DNA from: Yersinia enterocolitica subsp. enterocolitica
Lineage (GTDB): Bacteria > Pseudomonadota > Gammaproteobacteria > Enterobacterales > Enterobacteriaceae
DNA length: 64,000 nt
Reading direction: 5' to 3'
Assembly: GCF_901472495.1 (NCBI RefSeq)
Contig: NZ_LR590469.1
Span: 2,852,001 to 2,916,000, forward strand
Shown here: positions 35,876 through 44,745 of the stretch, piece after piece
Layout: every line of letters begins with the position of its first letter
How positions within the stretch are numbered: the first letter of the stretch is position 1
Position numbers and translations under genes: made by a program
The notes under the pieces: model-generated
Told to the model about the DNA's origin: nothing
Databases searched by the model: none
The model's input: the letters and a program-made list of their open reading frames with translations, nothing else

Positions 35876-36922
35876 TCACACCACCGTTGCACAAAGGGAG
35901 GCATTTACCCGGCTTGGAATGACCAGCGGAGCAGATTGCATCAACAGGTAACGTTGCGCGGGATCGGGCATAACCCATGATTTAGGTGCAAAAGCCAGAG
36001 GCCCATAATTAAATGCAGGGTCCAGAATGACACCAAAGGCACGAGTGCCCATCAGGTCAGCACCTGACATCAATACGGCACCATTGGGGATCATCGGCTT
36101 TTCAATGCCATCAACAGGGTCAATAAACCAATCGTTATACAGCCACAAATCAAAGTTGCCCCAGCGACCTTTATAAACCGCGCCTTTATTGACGCGCGGC
36201 CCCGCATCAACCTGATTACCAAACGGACTCAATGCCGGGAACGTGATGGCATTGTCTTTAATGGTGGTATCCAGCCGGAATGCTTTCCAGGAAGAGGTGG
36301 TAAATACCAAATCCGTGGCCACCGCACCTGACTCTTTCAACATCAGCGTCTGCCAATCTTCAATATCATCTGATGGCTGGGTATTGGTTGCACCGGCGGC
36401 GACAGATAAAGGCCATTTATCTGACCCACTCAGCGTAATCGTCAAAGAACTTGAGCGGCCAAAGTCAATCTCAGCCGTTTCAAACCCTTCACCCACGACC
36501 ATGATTTTTGCTTTAGTCAGTGCACTGGCCGCCATCCATTCCAAACGACGGTTGATCATGTCAATTTGATCTTCCATTTCAAATTGAATATTGAGCATCT
36601 CACGTTCAGTCGCGGTGAACTCCCCCCCAATACGTTCGCCCATTTGACGGCGGATTGGTTTGCGCAGATCTGGAACCCGCACATCTTTAATGTAAGCAGG
36701 CTTAAAGGTATTGGTCTGATATTTTCGGCTTTCAACCAAATGCCCAGCGACTAACGGCGATACAAAAGGTGCCAGGCGGCGCTTACCAATGTCCACATCA
36801 ATTGAAACCTCTTCAGTCTCATAGGTAACGATGTTGGGAAAGAAGCGATCCAGTAGCCAGTTTTGGCTAGTTTTTAGGTTAGGAACAACCTGAACCAACG
36901 CGTTGGTATCAAAAATATTCAT
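35876..36922 (-). CDS. Major capsid protein (lambda gpE family)
   Basis: This 348-residue HK97-fold capsid protein of the lambda E family has the typical start MNIFDTNALVQVVPNLKTS then FFPNIVTYETEEVSIDVD, and IKDVRVPDLRKPIRRQMGER (about 78-97). The C-terminal half has the A-domain features DLWLYNDWFIDPVDG and PNGAVLMSGADLMGTRAFG. Lambda E is 341 residues. A 109-bp gap to the decoration gene holds only a weak hairpin. Confidence 0.93.
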   Translation of the reverse strand: MNIFDTNALVQVVPNLKTSQNWLLDRFFPNIVTYETEEVSIDVDIGKRRLAPFVSPLVAGHLVESRKYQTNTFKPAYIKDVRVPDLRKPIRRQMGERIGGEFTATEREMLNIQFEMEDQIDMINRRLEWMAASALTKAKIMVVGEGFETAEIDFGRSSSLTITLSGSDKWPLSVAAGATNTQPSDDIEDWQTLMLKESGAVATDLVFTTSSWKAFRLDTTIKDNAITFPALSPFGNQVDAGPRVNKGAVYKGRWGNFDLWLYNDWFIDPVDGIEKPMIPNGAVLMSGADLMGTRAFGVILDPAFNYGPLAFAPKSWVMPDPAQRYLLMQSAPLVIPSRVNASLCATVV

Positions 36923-37031
36923 GTAGTATCTCTTTTGATTTTCTGGCAGCCAGAGCCGCCAGACAAAGATTGAGGACGAGTAAGCCCCTACCAGGTGAAT
37001 GGCATTGGGTGCAAAGTAAGGAATTTAGGTT

Positions 37032-37433
37032 TTAGACTGGAGCCTGGATACTGTCTTCGAGGAAGATTGAGTAGGTCCGTAGATCGGTTTTTAATTCAGC
37101 CAGCGTCCATGAAGCATCATGAATAATGCGGTTTTGATTGAATTGCCCCATCAAATAAACGCCTCCGCGCTGAGATGTTGTTGTCGTATCCACATCATCA
37201 ACGAGGATGGCGACCGGAACCTCACTGCCATCGGTGGCGGTCTTAACAGACTTGACGTACTCACCTGATGCCGTAATTTTACCCAGCACTGTGCCCCGCA
37301 AATGTATCGTAGCCGCCTGAGCAATAACGCCAGTATCAGTGACCAGTTGTAATGTCCCAGAGACTAACTGGTCTGGCATAAACAACGATGAGCGCATGCC
37401 CGGTTGAAATGCATTTTGGCCGAAGTTATCCAT
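37032..37433 (-). CDS. Capsid decoration protein (lambda gpD family)
   Basis: This 133-residue head-stabilising protein forms trimers at capsid three-folds. The core GTLQLVTDTGVIAQAATIHLRGTVLGKIT and the EVPVAILVDDVDTTTT segment match the lambda D family (HDPD). Lambda D is 110 residues; the extra length is at the N-terminus and in the C-terminal FLEDSIQAPV. It lies between scaffold and capsid, as in lambda. Confidence 0.88.
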   Translation of the reverse strand: MDNFGQNAFQPGMRSSLFMPDQLVSGTLQLVTDTGVIAQAATIHLRGTVLGKITASGEYVKSVKTATDGSEVPVAILVDDVDTTTTSQRGGVYLMGQFNQNRIIHDASWTLAELKTDLRTYSIFLEDSIQAPV

Positions 37434-38023
37434 TATTTTTTACCTTTTGCTGAGTCATAGAGACTGGTCATTCTAGTGACCATTGATGCACCTTTTGATG
37501 CTGCAACGGCGTCCTGACCGGGTTGAGCATTACCTACTGCCTGCATCCGTTCATCCAACGAGCGTTTGCGCGGAGCGCTGGCAGATGCCGGTGCTGTAGC
37601 GGTAGTGGAGGCAAGCACCCGGATCACGGCGGCGGAACTCATGCCAGAATTGAGTGCCAGAGAGACCGCTAAATCACCGCGCCCGGTAGCATGCTTACTA
37701 CCGAAAATACGCGCACAACGGTTACGCTCAGCACGACGCCCCTTTTTAACGTTACGGTCTTCGGTGTCATCATCACCGTCATCGTCACTCCCTTCATCCG
37801 CGTCAGCATCATCGCTGTCGTCCTCAGCATCAGGGTCCTTATTATCCTGATCATCAGGATTATCGTTTGAGTCGTCATCACTCTCTTCGGCTTCAGGATC
37901 TTTTTCATCCTCTTCAGCCTGACGACCTTTGGCTTTTTTGGCCTTGTCCTTATCGTCCTCAGTCTCTTCTGTTGCTTTGGCCCCTCGACCAAACAGGTGT
38001 GAAAAACCTTTAATTTTCGCCAT
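37433..38023 (-). CDS. Probable capsid scaffold (Nu3-like), with Asp/Glu-rich region
   Basis: The protein has 196 residues. About residues 17-95 are an extremely acidic, low-complexity stretch of Asp and Glu. The rest (RNRCARIFGSKHATGRGDLA, SGMSSAAVIRVLASTTATAP, LDERMQAVGNA) looks like the C-terminal scaffold part of lambda-type capsid proteases, which contain the AER.R...GR..LA....L..GMS....... pattern. In lambda the scaffold is fused to the protease or made from an internal start. Here it is a separate gene directly after the protease. Confidence 0.72.
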   Translation of the reverse strand: MAKIKGFSHLFGRGAKATEETEDDKDKAKKAKGRQAEEDEKDPEAEESDDDSNDNPDDQDNKDPDAEDDSDDADADEGSDDDGDDDTEDRNVKKGRRAERNRCARIFGSKHATGRGDLAVSLALNSGMSSAAVIRVLASTTATAPASASAPRKRSLDERMQAVGNAQPGQDAVAASKGASMVTRMTSLYDSAKGKK

Positions 38024-38880
38024 TATCTTTCTCCAACCAATGTTAATAAATCGCGGAATGCGACATCAGGCGGGGCAACTTGATCAGCCAGCCCCAACTG
38101 CACACCATCAGCCGCTAAGAAACATGCCGCCTCGGTGTCTCTGATGGTTCTCTCTGCTATCCCGCGATTGCGGGAAACGGTATTCACGAACAAGCGACCC
38201 ATCTCGTCAACATCAGACTGAATGGACTTCTTTGCCTCTTCGCTTAATGCTTCGTAGGGATTTGATTCAGCTTTTCTGCTGCCAAAAGTGATGATCGTGA
38301 CCTGTACCCCATCGCTTTTTATGCGCTGTGACCAGTCAACATGCATCACGATGACGCCGATAGAGCCAACCCCCCCGGTGCGCGGGACGATAATCCGATC
38401 TGCGGCACTGGCCAGTGCATAAGCGGCTGAATAGGCATTTTCGGACAGGATTGACCAAATGGGTTTAGCGCCACGGGCAGCATAAATTTCATCAACCAAA
38501 TCAAAACAGCCGGCGACTTCTCCGCCCGGTGAATCGATATCAAAACAAATGCCCTTAACAGCATCATCATTGATTGCAGTCAGAAAGCTGGCGCGAATAC
38601 CGTCATAGCCGGTCATGCCGCTGTAGGGTCGCAAGGTGCCTAACTTTTGCACCAGCGTGCCCTGAATCGGAATAACTGCTATGCCCTCGATGACGTCATA
38701 ACCACAATCACGACCCTTGCGTGAAAAGAAATCATCCTCTTCGTCGGCCCAATCGGCATTCGACTGAATGCGCGTCAGGCCGAACCGGTCAGTCAACGCC
38801 GCCATAACGACTTCAGCCTTGTGCGGATGAAGTGCCAACGGGGTGTTAAACAGTCGCTGGGCTAAATGTGGAAGATTCAC
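38023..38880 (-). CDS. Capsid maturation protease, S49 family (lambda gpC-like)
   Basis: This 285-residue serine protease of the SppA/S49 ClpP-fold clan cleaves portal and scaffold during head maturation. FDIDSPGGEVAGCFDLVDEI (about 118-137) contains the oxyanion segment, SENAYSAAYALASAADRIIV (about 148-167) the Ser nucleophile, and TGGVGSIGVIVMHVD follows. A general-base Lys lies about 50 residues later. Lambda gpC has a C-terminal scaffold extension that here is a separate gene. It overlaps the portal gene by 4 bp. Confidence 0.9.
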   Translation of the reverse strand: MNLPHLAQRLFNTPLALHPHKAEVVMAALTDRFGLTRIQSNADWADEEDDFFSRKGRDCGYDVIEGIAVIPIQGTLVQKLGTLRPYSGMTGYDGIRASFLTAINDDAVKGICFDIDSPGGEVAGCFDLVDEIYAARGAKPIWSILSENAYSAAYALASAADRIIVPRTGGVGSIGVIVMHVDWSQRIKSDGVQVTIITFGSRKAESNPYEALSEEAKKSIQSDVDEMGRLFVNTVSRNRGIAERTIRDTEAACFLAADGVQLGLADQVAPPDVAFRDLLTLVGER

Positions 38881-40532
38881 GGTGCCTCCGATTTTTGTTG
38901 TTGGTTGGCTGTAGGCTGATCGGGTGCAAAGGTTTCAGCTTGCAACCATGTAGGGATCGGCAATCCACGTTCAATATATGCCTCACGTTCTCGCTGGCGC
39001 TGATCCAGCAATTCCTCCCAGTCTTCACCCACGTTTTCAGCCGCCTCCATTTCGAGAGTAGAGAGTCCGGCTTCCATGCCAAGAATGGCCCCTTTCTTCT
39101 CAGCCACCGGATCAACCCAGCCCCGCCCTGGCCCCATCCATTGAGCACGGCAATATGCCGCTTTCGCCGCGAGAAAATCAGGTGCGCCAGCAGGTAAAGG
39201 AACCTCACCTAAGTCATGTAATTCTTCGATAAAGCACGACAAGATGGGCTGAGCGAACCCTGCCGCAAAGTCATCGCGGCGGCGGGTCAGCGTTTTCCAC
39301 GCTTCCAGCATGGCGGAACGCGCGGAACTGTAGTTAACATCGGACCAGTCTTGAGTCAGTTGCTGAGTAGATATCCCCAATGACGCCGCAACATTTCTCA
39401 GCGCGGCACTTTCAAAGGCGACAAAGTTACTGGTTGGTCGAACCGCATTAAGCGCGGTCATACTTTCACCGGGTGCCAGTATCGGAATACGTGCACCACC
39501 TTGTAATGAAAGGCGTTTTTCGTCGTGATATTCCCGACGCATTTTCTGATACTTAATCACGTCATCACCCGTATCGAGAGATTCTGCAACCAGACCGGGG
39601 TCATAAGGCGACGTGATGAAAGCAGCGAAAATGGAGTTCAGGATTGATGACTGCAATTCCACTTCATCGTACTTAATCAGCATTTTCAGGCGCTGGACGA
39701 TGGGAGTGAAAATACTGATACCGCGATGCTGGGAGGCCCGATCGCTATCAAAGTCATGAATAACGATGGGGCGGCCCCAGTCAGTTTCACGCTGGATGCG
39801 CTCCCAGGTCATGGTTTCTTTACCGCTCCACCAGTCACCGATATGAGCTTTGCGGATGTGATAAGCAATAGGGACACCATCCTCATCAATTTCTATCCCA
39901 CCGCGAATATTCGGCATGTCGAATTTCTCTTGCGGATTGCTTAGCCGGTCGGGATCAATGATTTGCATGGTCGTGGCATACTGCGCCCGACCATAGCCAA
40001 GGCGGTCAGGTCGATATTGCATCACACAGAGCGCGTCACCGTCAGTCAGCTTGTGGCGGAAACCAAGCCGCAGTAGTTGCGCGACGGTTTTCTTTCTTTC
40101 CACATCACAATAACGGTTTGGGTCATTCGCCCAAATTCGCCAGCCTGATTCAATGGCCCGTCCATATTCATCCGCCCATTTCGCGTCAAATTGAGGATTG
40201 CCAGTCATCAGCGCCAGAGTTCGATAATCGACTTTGGCAAGCGGACGAAAAGACGCCCCCACGGCATTATCCAAAATGCGGGTCACGCTGCCCGAGGCCC
40301 AACCATCATTGCGCACCATGTCACGAACACGAGCAACAACCTGATTACGGGAGGGATTAATTTCGTTGTCTGGTGACCATAGTGATGGTTGCCAGTTAGC
40401 CATAGTGTCACTGAATTGATCAGCAGCGTCATAGGGAACACCACTGGAGCCATTTAGCATTGATACCCTTGATTGGGATGGCGGCAAGGGGCGACCGTCA
40501 GGACCTAAAATCCTTACTGGGTTTTTCATCAA
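38877..40532 (-). CDS. Portal protein (lambda gpB family)
   Basis: This 551-residue dodecameric portal is the DNA entry gate of the head. Lambda-family motifs are YDAADQFSDTMANWQPSLWS (about 35-54), RNQVVARVRDMVRNDGWASG (about 62-81), and the stretch ISIFTPIVQRLKMLIKYDEVELQ. Lambda B is 533 residues. It overlaps gpW upstream and the protease downstream by 4 bp each, so the head operon is translationally coupled. Confidence 0.93.
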   Translation of the reverse strand: MMKNPVRILGPDGRPLPPSQSRVSMLNGSSGVPYDAADQFSDTMANWQPSLWSPDNEINPSRNQVVARVRDMVRNDGWASGSVTRILDNAVGASFRPLAKVDYRTLALMTGNPQFDAKWADEYGRAIESGWRIWANDPNRYCDVERKKTVAQLLRLGFRHKLTDGDALCVMQYRPDRLGYGRAQYATTMQIIDPDRLSNPQEKFDMPNIRGGIEIDEDGVPIAYHIRKAHIGDWWSGKETMTWERIQRETDWGRPIVIHDFDSDRASQHRGISIFTPIVQRLKMLIKYDEVELQSSILNSIFAAFITSPYDPGLVAESLDTGDDVIKYQKMRREYHDEKRLSLQGGARIPILAPGESMTALNAVRPTSNFVAFESAALRNVAASLGISTQQLTQDWSDVNYSSARSAMLEAWKTLTRRRDDFAAGFAQPILSCFIEELHDLGEVPLPAGAPDFLAAKAAYCRAQWMGPGRGWVDPVAEKKGAILGMEAGLSTLEMEAAENVGEDWEELLDQRQREREAYIERGLPIPTWLQAETFAPDQPTANQQQKSEAP

Positions 40533-40792
40533 TAACGAAACCTTAACGCCCTACGGGGATGTTTAACGATGCCTAGCTGGGCCTGAAGAAGTTGAATTAA
40601 TCCCATCAGTTGACCGATATCAGTCGGCTGATAGGTCACTGAGCGAGTACCATCCCCTTGCGCATAGGAGAAAGAGACGCCTTTTGAACCCGTGGATAAT
40701 TCGATATAGGCTTGCTGCGCACGGTTTAATGCTTCTTGCAATTGGGCACGACTCATCGCACCGGCCAGCAGGCTGGTGTTTGCATGGAACAT
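40529..40792 (-). CDS. Head completion protein gpW
   Basis: This 87-residue protein of the gpW family plugs the portal after packaging. SRAQLQEALNRAQQAYIELSTG (helix 1), the two-stranded VSFSYAQGDGTRSVTYQPTD, and IGQLMGLIQLLQAQLG (helix 2) match gpW. Lambda W has 68 residues; the C-terminal basic extension (VKHPRRALRFRY) is extra. It lies between the terminase large subunit and portal as in lambda. Confidence 0.85.
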   Translation of the reverse strand: MFHANTSLLAGAMSRAQLQEALNRAQQAYIELSTGSKGVSFSYAQGDGTRSVTYQPTDIGQLMGLIQLLQAQLGIVKHPRRALRFRY

Positions 40793-40800
40793 AGAAATCC

Positions 40801-42909
40801 TTATGCCAATCGGCTGGCGATGCTTTTTGTGGTAGGAGGTTCAGCTTCCTGAATAATGGCCCCCGGTAGGCGCAGGCTGGTTTTTTCTTCTGATTCAAAA
40901 CGAGCAGGATGCAAAACTTTATCGGGTTCGGATTCAATCAGCATTGCACGGGTGTTTAATTTCAGGCCCAAATGGAACAAACCCGCCAGCGCTGCGTAGG
41001 CATAAACCCGACAGTCCAGCGCTTCGTTAGCCTTGCCGTGAGGTAATTCCCATACGCTGTAACGCTGCCCCGCCGCCTCTTTCATCACCAGCCGTTCAGC
41101 GGTTAACTGGCTGAAATAGCCCATATCCCGATCGGTTGAAAAATGCATATAACCGGGGCCGGGCTTATCCAGATGAAGACGGGCGCGGATGGAGTCTTTT
41201 GCCGAGTTCACCCCAATAATGACCGGGCGGAACTGCGACCGATTCTTTGAGGTCGGCCGTTTGTTAGGCCAAATAGGAGAGCGCTTACCACCAGTAGCTG
41301 ACTCCCCTTTGATGGCCCATATCCGCCGAGCCAGACGTTCTTTGGCAAACTCATAGACCTTTTGTGTGTGGTTGCCACCGGAGTCATGACAGGCCGCCAT
41401 GATGGTAAAACCTCGACCATCCGAGCGCCGCCAGATTTGCTTGAGATAAGCATCGAGCCTGAGCCAGGGTTCAGCCGTTTCAAGATCACCCTCAATAACG
41501 TCAAACGCCACAGACCAGCTCTCCTCATCTTTACCCCAACCCACCACTTCAATTTCTAACCGGTCAGCCTGGGTATCAATACCTGCGGTCAGGACGGCAA
41601 CACCTTCGGGTATTTCAGCATCAAATACTTCTCTTCGCGCCAGCAGTTCATCTACTGGCAGACGTTTACCGTAGTTGGGTCGATGAGGCAGGCCCATCTG
41701 GGTATTCCACCAGGCTAGCTCCTTATCCGGATCACCCTTGGCTTTAAGGTATTTAGCAGCGATATCAGACGGTTTATCTTTCTGCCACGGGCTGAATAAC
41801 TTGGAGGCCTGAAAACCGGCGTGGATATTATCAACCCCCAACTTACCGCAAATGGGACAAACTGCCCGATGCACCGCGTGGCGCTCAGATTCAGACCAGC
41901 GCCATACAACACCCAGCGCCGTCTGATCATCAACATGCCAGGCTTGCTCATAAGCATTTAGCGGTACATGGCGCTGGTCGCAACATTCAAATGGCTTGGT
42001 CTGATGCCATTGGATGGTGCGTAACGCTCTTAGCCGGTCACCCTCTGACCAGCCAGAACCACAGCTTTCACAGTGGATCATGGCTAATTTTGTATGGTGC
42101 TTGTCTCCCTCTGATGGCCAGTGAACATGCTTGAAGAAATCAGGGAATTGGCGGTGACCACAGTGTGGACATGCTATCGATGCCCGACGCTGATCCGACT
42201 CTTCATAGCTGGCCGCTATTCGGCTTTCATCTTCAACGGTCGGAGAGCAGGCCCGGACAGATAGCCAATTCAGACCAAAGGTCGCGGTGCGTTCTTCTGC
42301 CAGCGTTATCGGGTCACCCTCACGGGTGATTGGATACTTATCTACCTCATCGGCCAGCAATACACGGATCGGGCGACGGGCAAGGTTATCTGGGCTACCG
42401 GCCCCCGCCAGTGCCAGAAACCCACCGGTAAAGGATTTGTATAGCAATGTCTCTTTTGAATTTTTCTGTTTGTTACCGCCCACCAACTGGCGAAGTGCCG
42501 GTGTCACCCTGACTAAGGGAGTAATTCGTTCTTTCGAAAATTGCTCGGCGGCGTCTTCTTTGGGTTGTAATAACAACATTGGACAGGGATCGAGATGCGC
42601 AAAGTAACCAAACAGATTTTCCAGCAATGCTGTTTTCATCAACTGGGTGCAGCACATCACGGTGATGATATGCACCCCTGATTCCGTCGCCGCCAACATC
42701 GGGCCACGGGCAATCTCTACCGTGGTGGTTTCCCAATTTCCTGATGTACTCCCCGCCTCTTTTGCCAGTTTACGGTAGCGGTCAGCCCAGTCAGGTACGC
42801 TAATGCGCGGTGGTGGTGTCCATCCCTTGCGAACGCTGCGAAGTAACCGGTCATGTTTGCTCTGCGTTAAACTCAGGTTCGCCGAGGCCAGAGATGTGTT
42901 TGTGGACAT
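40801..42909 (-). CDS. Terminase large subunit (lambda gpA family)
   Basis: This 702-residue packaging motor and nuclease has the length and pattern of lambda gpA (641). An N-terminal ATPase shows a CCTQLMKTALLENLF site (about 79-93), LLLQPKEDAAEQFSKERITP, and VLLADEVDKYP (Walker B, about 180-190). Zinc-type CPHCGHRQFPDF and CESCGSG are near 240-275. The nuclease domain shows TAGIDTQADRLEIEVVGWG (about 432-450). Its start overlaps the small subunit end by 59 bp. Confidence 0.93.
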   Translation of the reverse strand: MSTNTSLASANLSLTQSKHDRLLRSVRKGWTPPPRISVPDWADRYRKLAKEAGSTSGNWETTTVEIARGPMLAATESGVHIITVMCCTQLMKTALLENLFGYFAHLDPCPMLLLQPKEDAAEQFSKERITPLVRVTPALRQLVGGNKQKNSKETLLYKSFTGGFLALAGAGSPDNLARRPIRVLLADEVDKYPITREGDPITLAEERTATFGLNWLSVRACSPTVEDESRIAASYEESDQRRASIACPHCGHRQFPDFFKHVHWPSEGDKHHTKLAMIHCESCGSGWSEGDRLRALRTIQWHQTKPFECCDQRHVPLNAYEQAWHVDDQTALGVVWRWSESERHAVHRAVCPICGKLGVDNIHAGFQASKLFSPWQKDKPSDIAAKYLKAKGDPDKELAWWNTQMGLPHRPNYGKRLPVDELLARREVFDAEIPEGVAVLTAGIDTQADRLEIEVVGWGKDEESWSVAFDVIEGDLETAEPWLRLDAYLKQIWRRSDGRGFTIMAACHDSGGNHTQKVYEFAKERLARRIWAIKGESATGGKRSPIWPNKRPTSKNRSQFRPVIIGVNSAKDSIRARLHLDKPGPGYMHFSTDRDMGYFSQLTAERLVMKEAAGQRYSVWELPHGKANEALDCRVYAYAALAGLFHLGLKLNTRAMLIESEPDKVLHPARFESEEKTSLRLPGAIIQEAEPPTTKSIASRLA

Positions 42910-43417
42910 ATGCTAATAACACCTCGGTCATTCTGTCGGCAGGAACATCCAAGTCAGCCGCCATCAAAGGAGCCACCCTTGACGGCCAGTTCATCCAGGC
43001 GTCGCGTTGTTCACGAAAAGCGCTAAACAAAATATCTTCTGCGGCCGTTAGTTCCACCAGCTGCCCGTCTTCTTTCTCAAACTCCAACTTGGTTAATAGC
43101 GCCAGGTAATTCTCTTTTACTCTGCTGGCTTCTTCTCGTGTCCATTCGACACCATTGGCCAGCATGATCTCTTTGACGGCCGTATTAGTATTGTCATCAG
43201 TATCGACAGCGGTAACTTTTACGGGCTTATTCTTGCTGGCGTTTTTAGTGCGGGGATCTTTGCTGTCGCGTAAAGTCGCCATCGCTTTATCACTTTCCTC
43301 AACGTTGACCAGATCACCATCAAGAACAATATATTTTCCCGCCTTTATCCAGCGGCTCACCGTCTTCCGATCCACACCTGCATGCTTGGCATAATCAATC
43401 TGCGTCATTGTGCTCAT
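42851..43417 (-). CDS. Terminase small subunit (Nu1-like)
   Basis: This 188-residue DNA-recognition subunit of terminase has an N-terminal winged helix-turn-helix, TQIDYAKHAGVDRKTVSRWI KAGKY (about residues 4-28), as in lambda Nu1. An unstructured Lys/Asp/Thr linker and a C-terminal helical region that would bind the large subunit follow. I chose the start at 43417 (MSTMTQIDYAK). An upstream in-frame ATG would translate the GTGGGACAT repeats, which are more likely its DNA target. Confidence 0.85.
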   Translation of the reverse strand: MSTMTQIDYAKHAGVDRKTVSRWIKAGKYIVLDGDLVNVEESDKAMATLRDSKDPRTKNASKNKPVKVTAVDTDDNTNTAVKEIMLANGVEWTREEASRVKENYLALLTKLEFEKEDGQLVELTAAEDILFSAFREQRDAWMNWPSRVAPLMAADLDVPADRMTEVLLAYVHKHISGLGEPEFNAEQT

Positions 43418-43433
43418 GGTGAAAATTGCCTCT

Positions 43434-43583
43434 GTGGGACATGGGACATTGCCGTGGGACATTTACGTGGGACATTTTTTTGTGTCCCATCTAAAATGTC
43501 CCACGCAGAAAAACAGCTACAACCGCGCTGCGTAAGGGCTGACGGTTGCATTTGCATAACTATGCGCGTGGGACATGGGACAC
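43434..43583. repeat. Eight TGGGACA repeats upstream of terminase: candidate cos/terminase-binding region
   Basis: TGGGACA(T/C) occurs directly at 43435, 43442, 43455, 43468, 43569 and 43576 and inverted at 43483-43490 and 43496-43504. Such repeated sites beside the small terminase gene are what lambda-type cosB R-sites or pac recognition sites look like. A GC-rich candidate nicking region (ACGGCGCGCAATGCCCGT) follows near 43613-43632. The 43418-43762 stretch has no supported gene. Confidence 0.6.
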
Positions 43584-43731
43584 AAAATGAAAAATTTATA
43601 GCTGGTAAAACTGCACGGCGCGCAATGCCCGTACATTAGAAAAGTCGCAGGAAGGACCCAAAAAAATACTAAGGGAAAATAACTGTTAATCAACTAAGCA
43701 TCTTTCTAATAGATATCAGAAAAAGTGTAAA

Positions 43732-43751
43732 GAGCCGTAATTAAACGGCTC
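43732..43751 (-). terminator. Terminator of the 68-residue moron
   Basis: GAGCCGT / ACGGCTC form a 7-bp stem with a 6-nt loop, followed on the minus strand by TTTACACTTTTT. It begins 11 bp after the gene's stop codon. Confidence 0.75.
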
Positions 43752-43762
43752 ACAAATATTAT

Positions 43763-43969
43763 CTAAGAGGTGTGACACGGCTTGCAGCAATGTATGCAAC
43801 CATTTGCATGGTAGCCTTTATCTTTTGCTGCTGTAACAGCGGGACTACAAGAAGAAAATTCCCCCAGATATACACGGTTATCGGATGAAGGTAAAAACCT
43901 ACACTCAGCAGTGTGTACTTCGTTATCTCCATTATCTTGCTTTTTACTGTTTACATAATACTTAGTCAT
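43763..43969 (-). CDS. Small Cys/His-rich protein, probable moron
   Basis: The protein has 68 residues. The C-terminus NGCIHCCKPCHTS and an internal HTAECRFLP give six cysteines and three histidines, suggesting metal binding or disulfides. YLGEFSSCSPAVTAAKDKGY lies between. I recall short proteins with this ending beside phage and accessory genes but cannot give a function. It has its own terminator and an AT-rich upstream region, and it sits between the terminase region and the basic phage protein, so it looks like an independently expressed cassette. Confidence 0.72.
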   Translation of the reverse strand: MTKYYVNSKKQDNGDNEVHTAECRFLPSSDNRVYLGEFSSCSPAVTAAKDKGYHANGCIHCCKPCHTS

Positions 43970-44080
43970 TGAATTATCTCTTAATTTAAGTGAAATAGGC
44001 GCGCTGAAAAAATCAGCACCTTTAGCCTAGTTCATGAAAATAAAGTTTCCATATGGATCAAATTAAATGACTAAATAACA

Positions 44081-44725
44081 TCATTTCGCTGTCTTCAATG
44101 CCTGCTCGATTGCCTGACTTAATGCACCGGGCATTAAAGCCTGTGCCATTGCATTCGCCCGGTCGAAGTATCCAAGCGTTGTTTTAACCGCCAATGCATC
44201 ACCAAACTGAATCAGTAGCTTAGGCGCTCTCTGCTTCTGCCTGGCTCTATGCACCCCGTTAGGAGAGCGCTTCTGACGCTTCTTAGCCTTTTTGCTCTTC
44301 TTGCCTTTCTTACGCTGAAAGAAACCACTAACGCCATTCACCTCCCCCACAAAGACATTTTCTTTAGCCTTGAGCTGCTGCGTTTTATTGCGGGCTAAGT
44401 TGCCGAACTTATTCAACTTAATGTTCTTAGGGTTAAGTAGCGCCTGACCATTAAGCTTGTGCTGACCGCCGAACTCGAACGGTTCGAGATAACTGGCAGC
44501 AATATCACGCACAAATACTTTGGCCTGTAATCGGTCCTTGCGGGCACCAAACGAGCCGACAGAATTAACGGTGAAAGGGGTCGGATTATCCAGATTACGC
44601 TGCATACCCACTTTTTGAGCGGCGGCAATCTGGCGTGCAACACTTGTTAGCGCCTGAGCAGCAGCAAAGGGGATCTGTTTTTTTATCGCCTGTAGCTGAT
44701 TGGATAAATCTTTGAGAGTGGCCAT
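44081..44725 (-). CDS. Basic phage protein, possibly minor tail/morphogenesis
   Basis: The 214-residue protein is very basic, with a Lys-rich stretch (RKKGKKSKKAKKRQKRS, about 140-156). An N-terminal helix (ATLKDLSNQLQAIKKQIPFA) and AQKVGMQRNLDNPTPFT are reminiscent of HK97-gp10/minor tail Z-type morphogenesis proteins, but I cannot confirm this. AGGTGAG stands 7 bp before the chosen start at 44725; a GTG four codons upstream is possible. Its place upstream of terminase in the leftward late transcript fits a structural or assembly role. Confidence 0.6.
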   Translation of the reverse strand: MATLKDLSNQLQAIKKQIPFAAAQALTSVARQIAAAQKVGMQRNLDNPTPFTVNSVGSFGARKDRLQAKVFVRDIAASYLEPFEFGGQHKLNGQALLNPKNIKLNKFGNLARNKTQQLKAKENVFVGEVNGVSGFFQRKKGKKSKKAKKRQKRSPNGVHRARQKQRAPKLLIQFGDALAVKTTLGYFDRANAMAQALMPGALSQAIEQALKTAK

Positions 44726-44745
44726 ATTCAAGCTCACCTATTTAT

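Noticed and set aside
37669..37992. 107-codon frame inside the scaffold gene
   Set aside because: It is a frame artefact of the Asp/Glu low-complexity stretch (Met/Thr/Arg repeats).
43418..43462. 15-codon N-terminal extension of the small terminase
   Set aside because: It simply translates the TGGGACA repeats and lacks a ribosome site.
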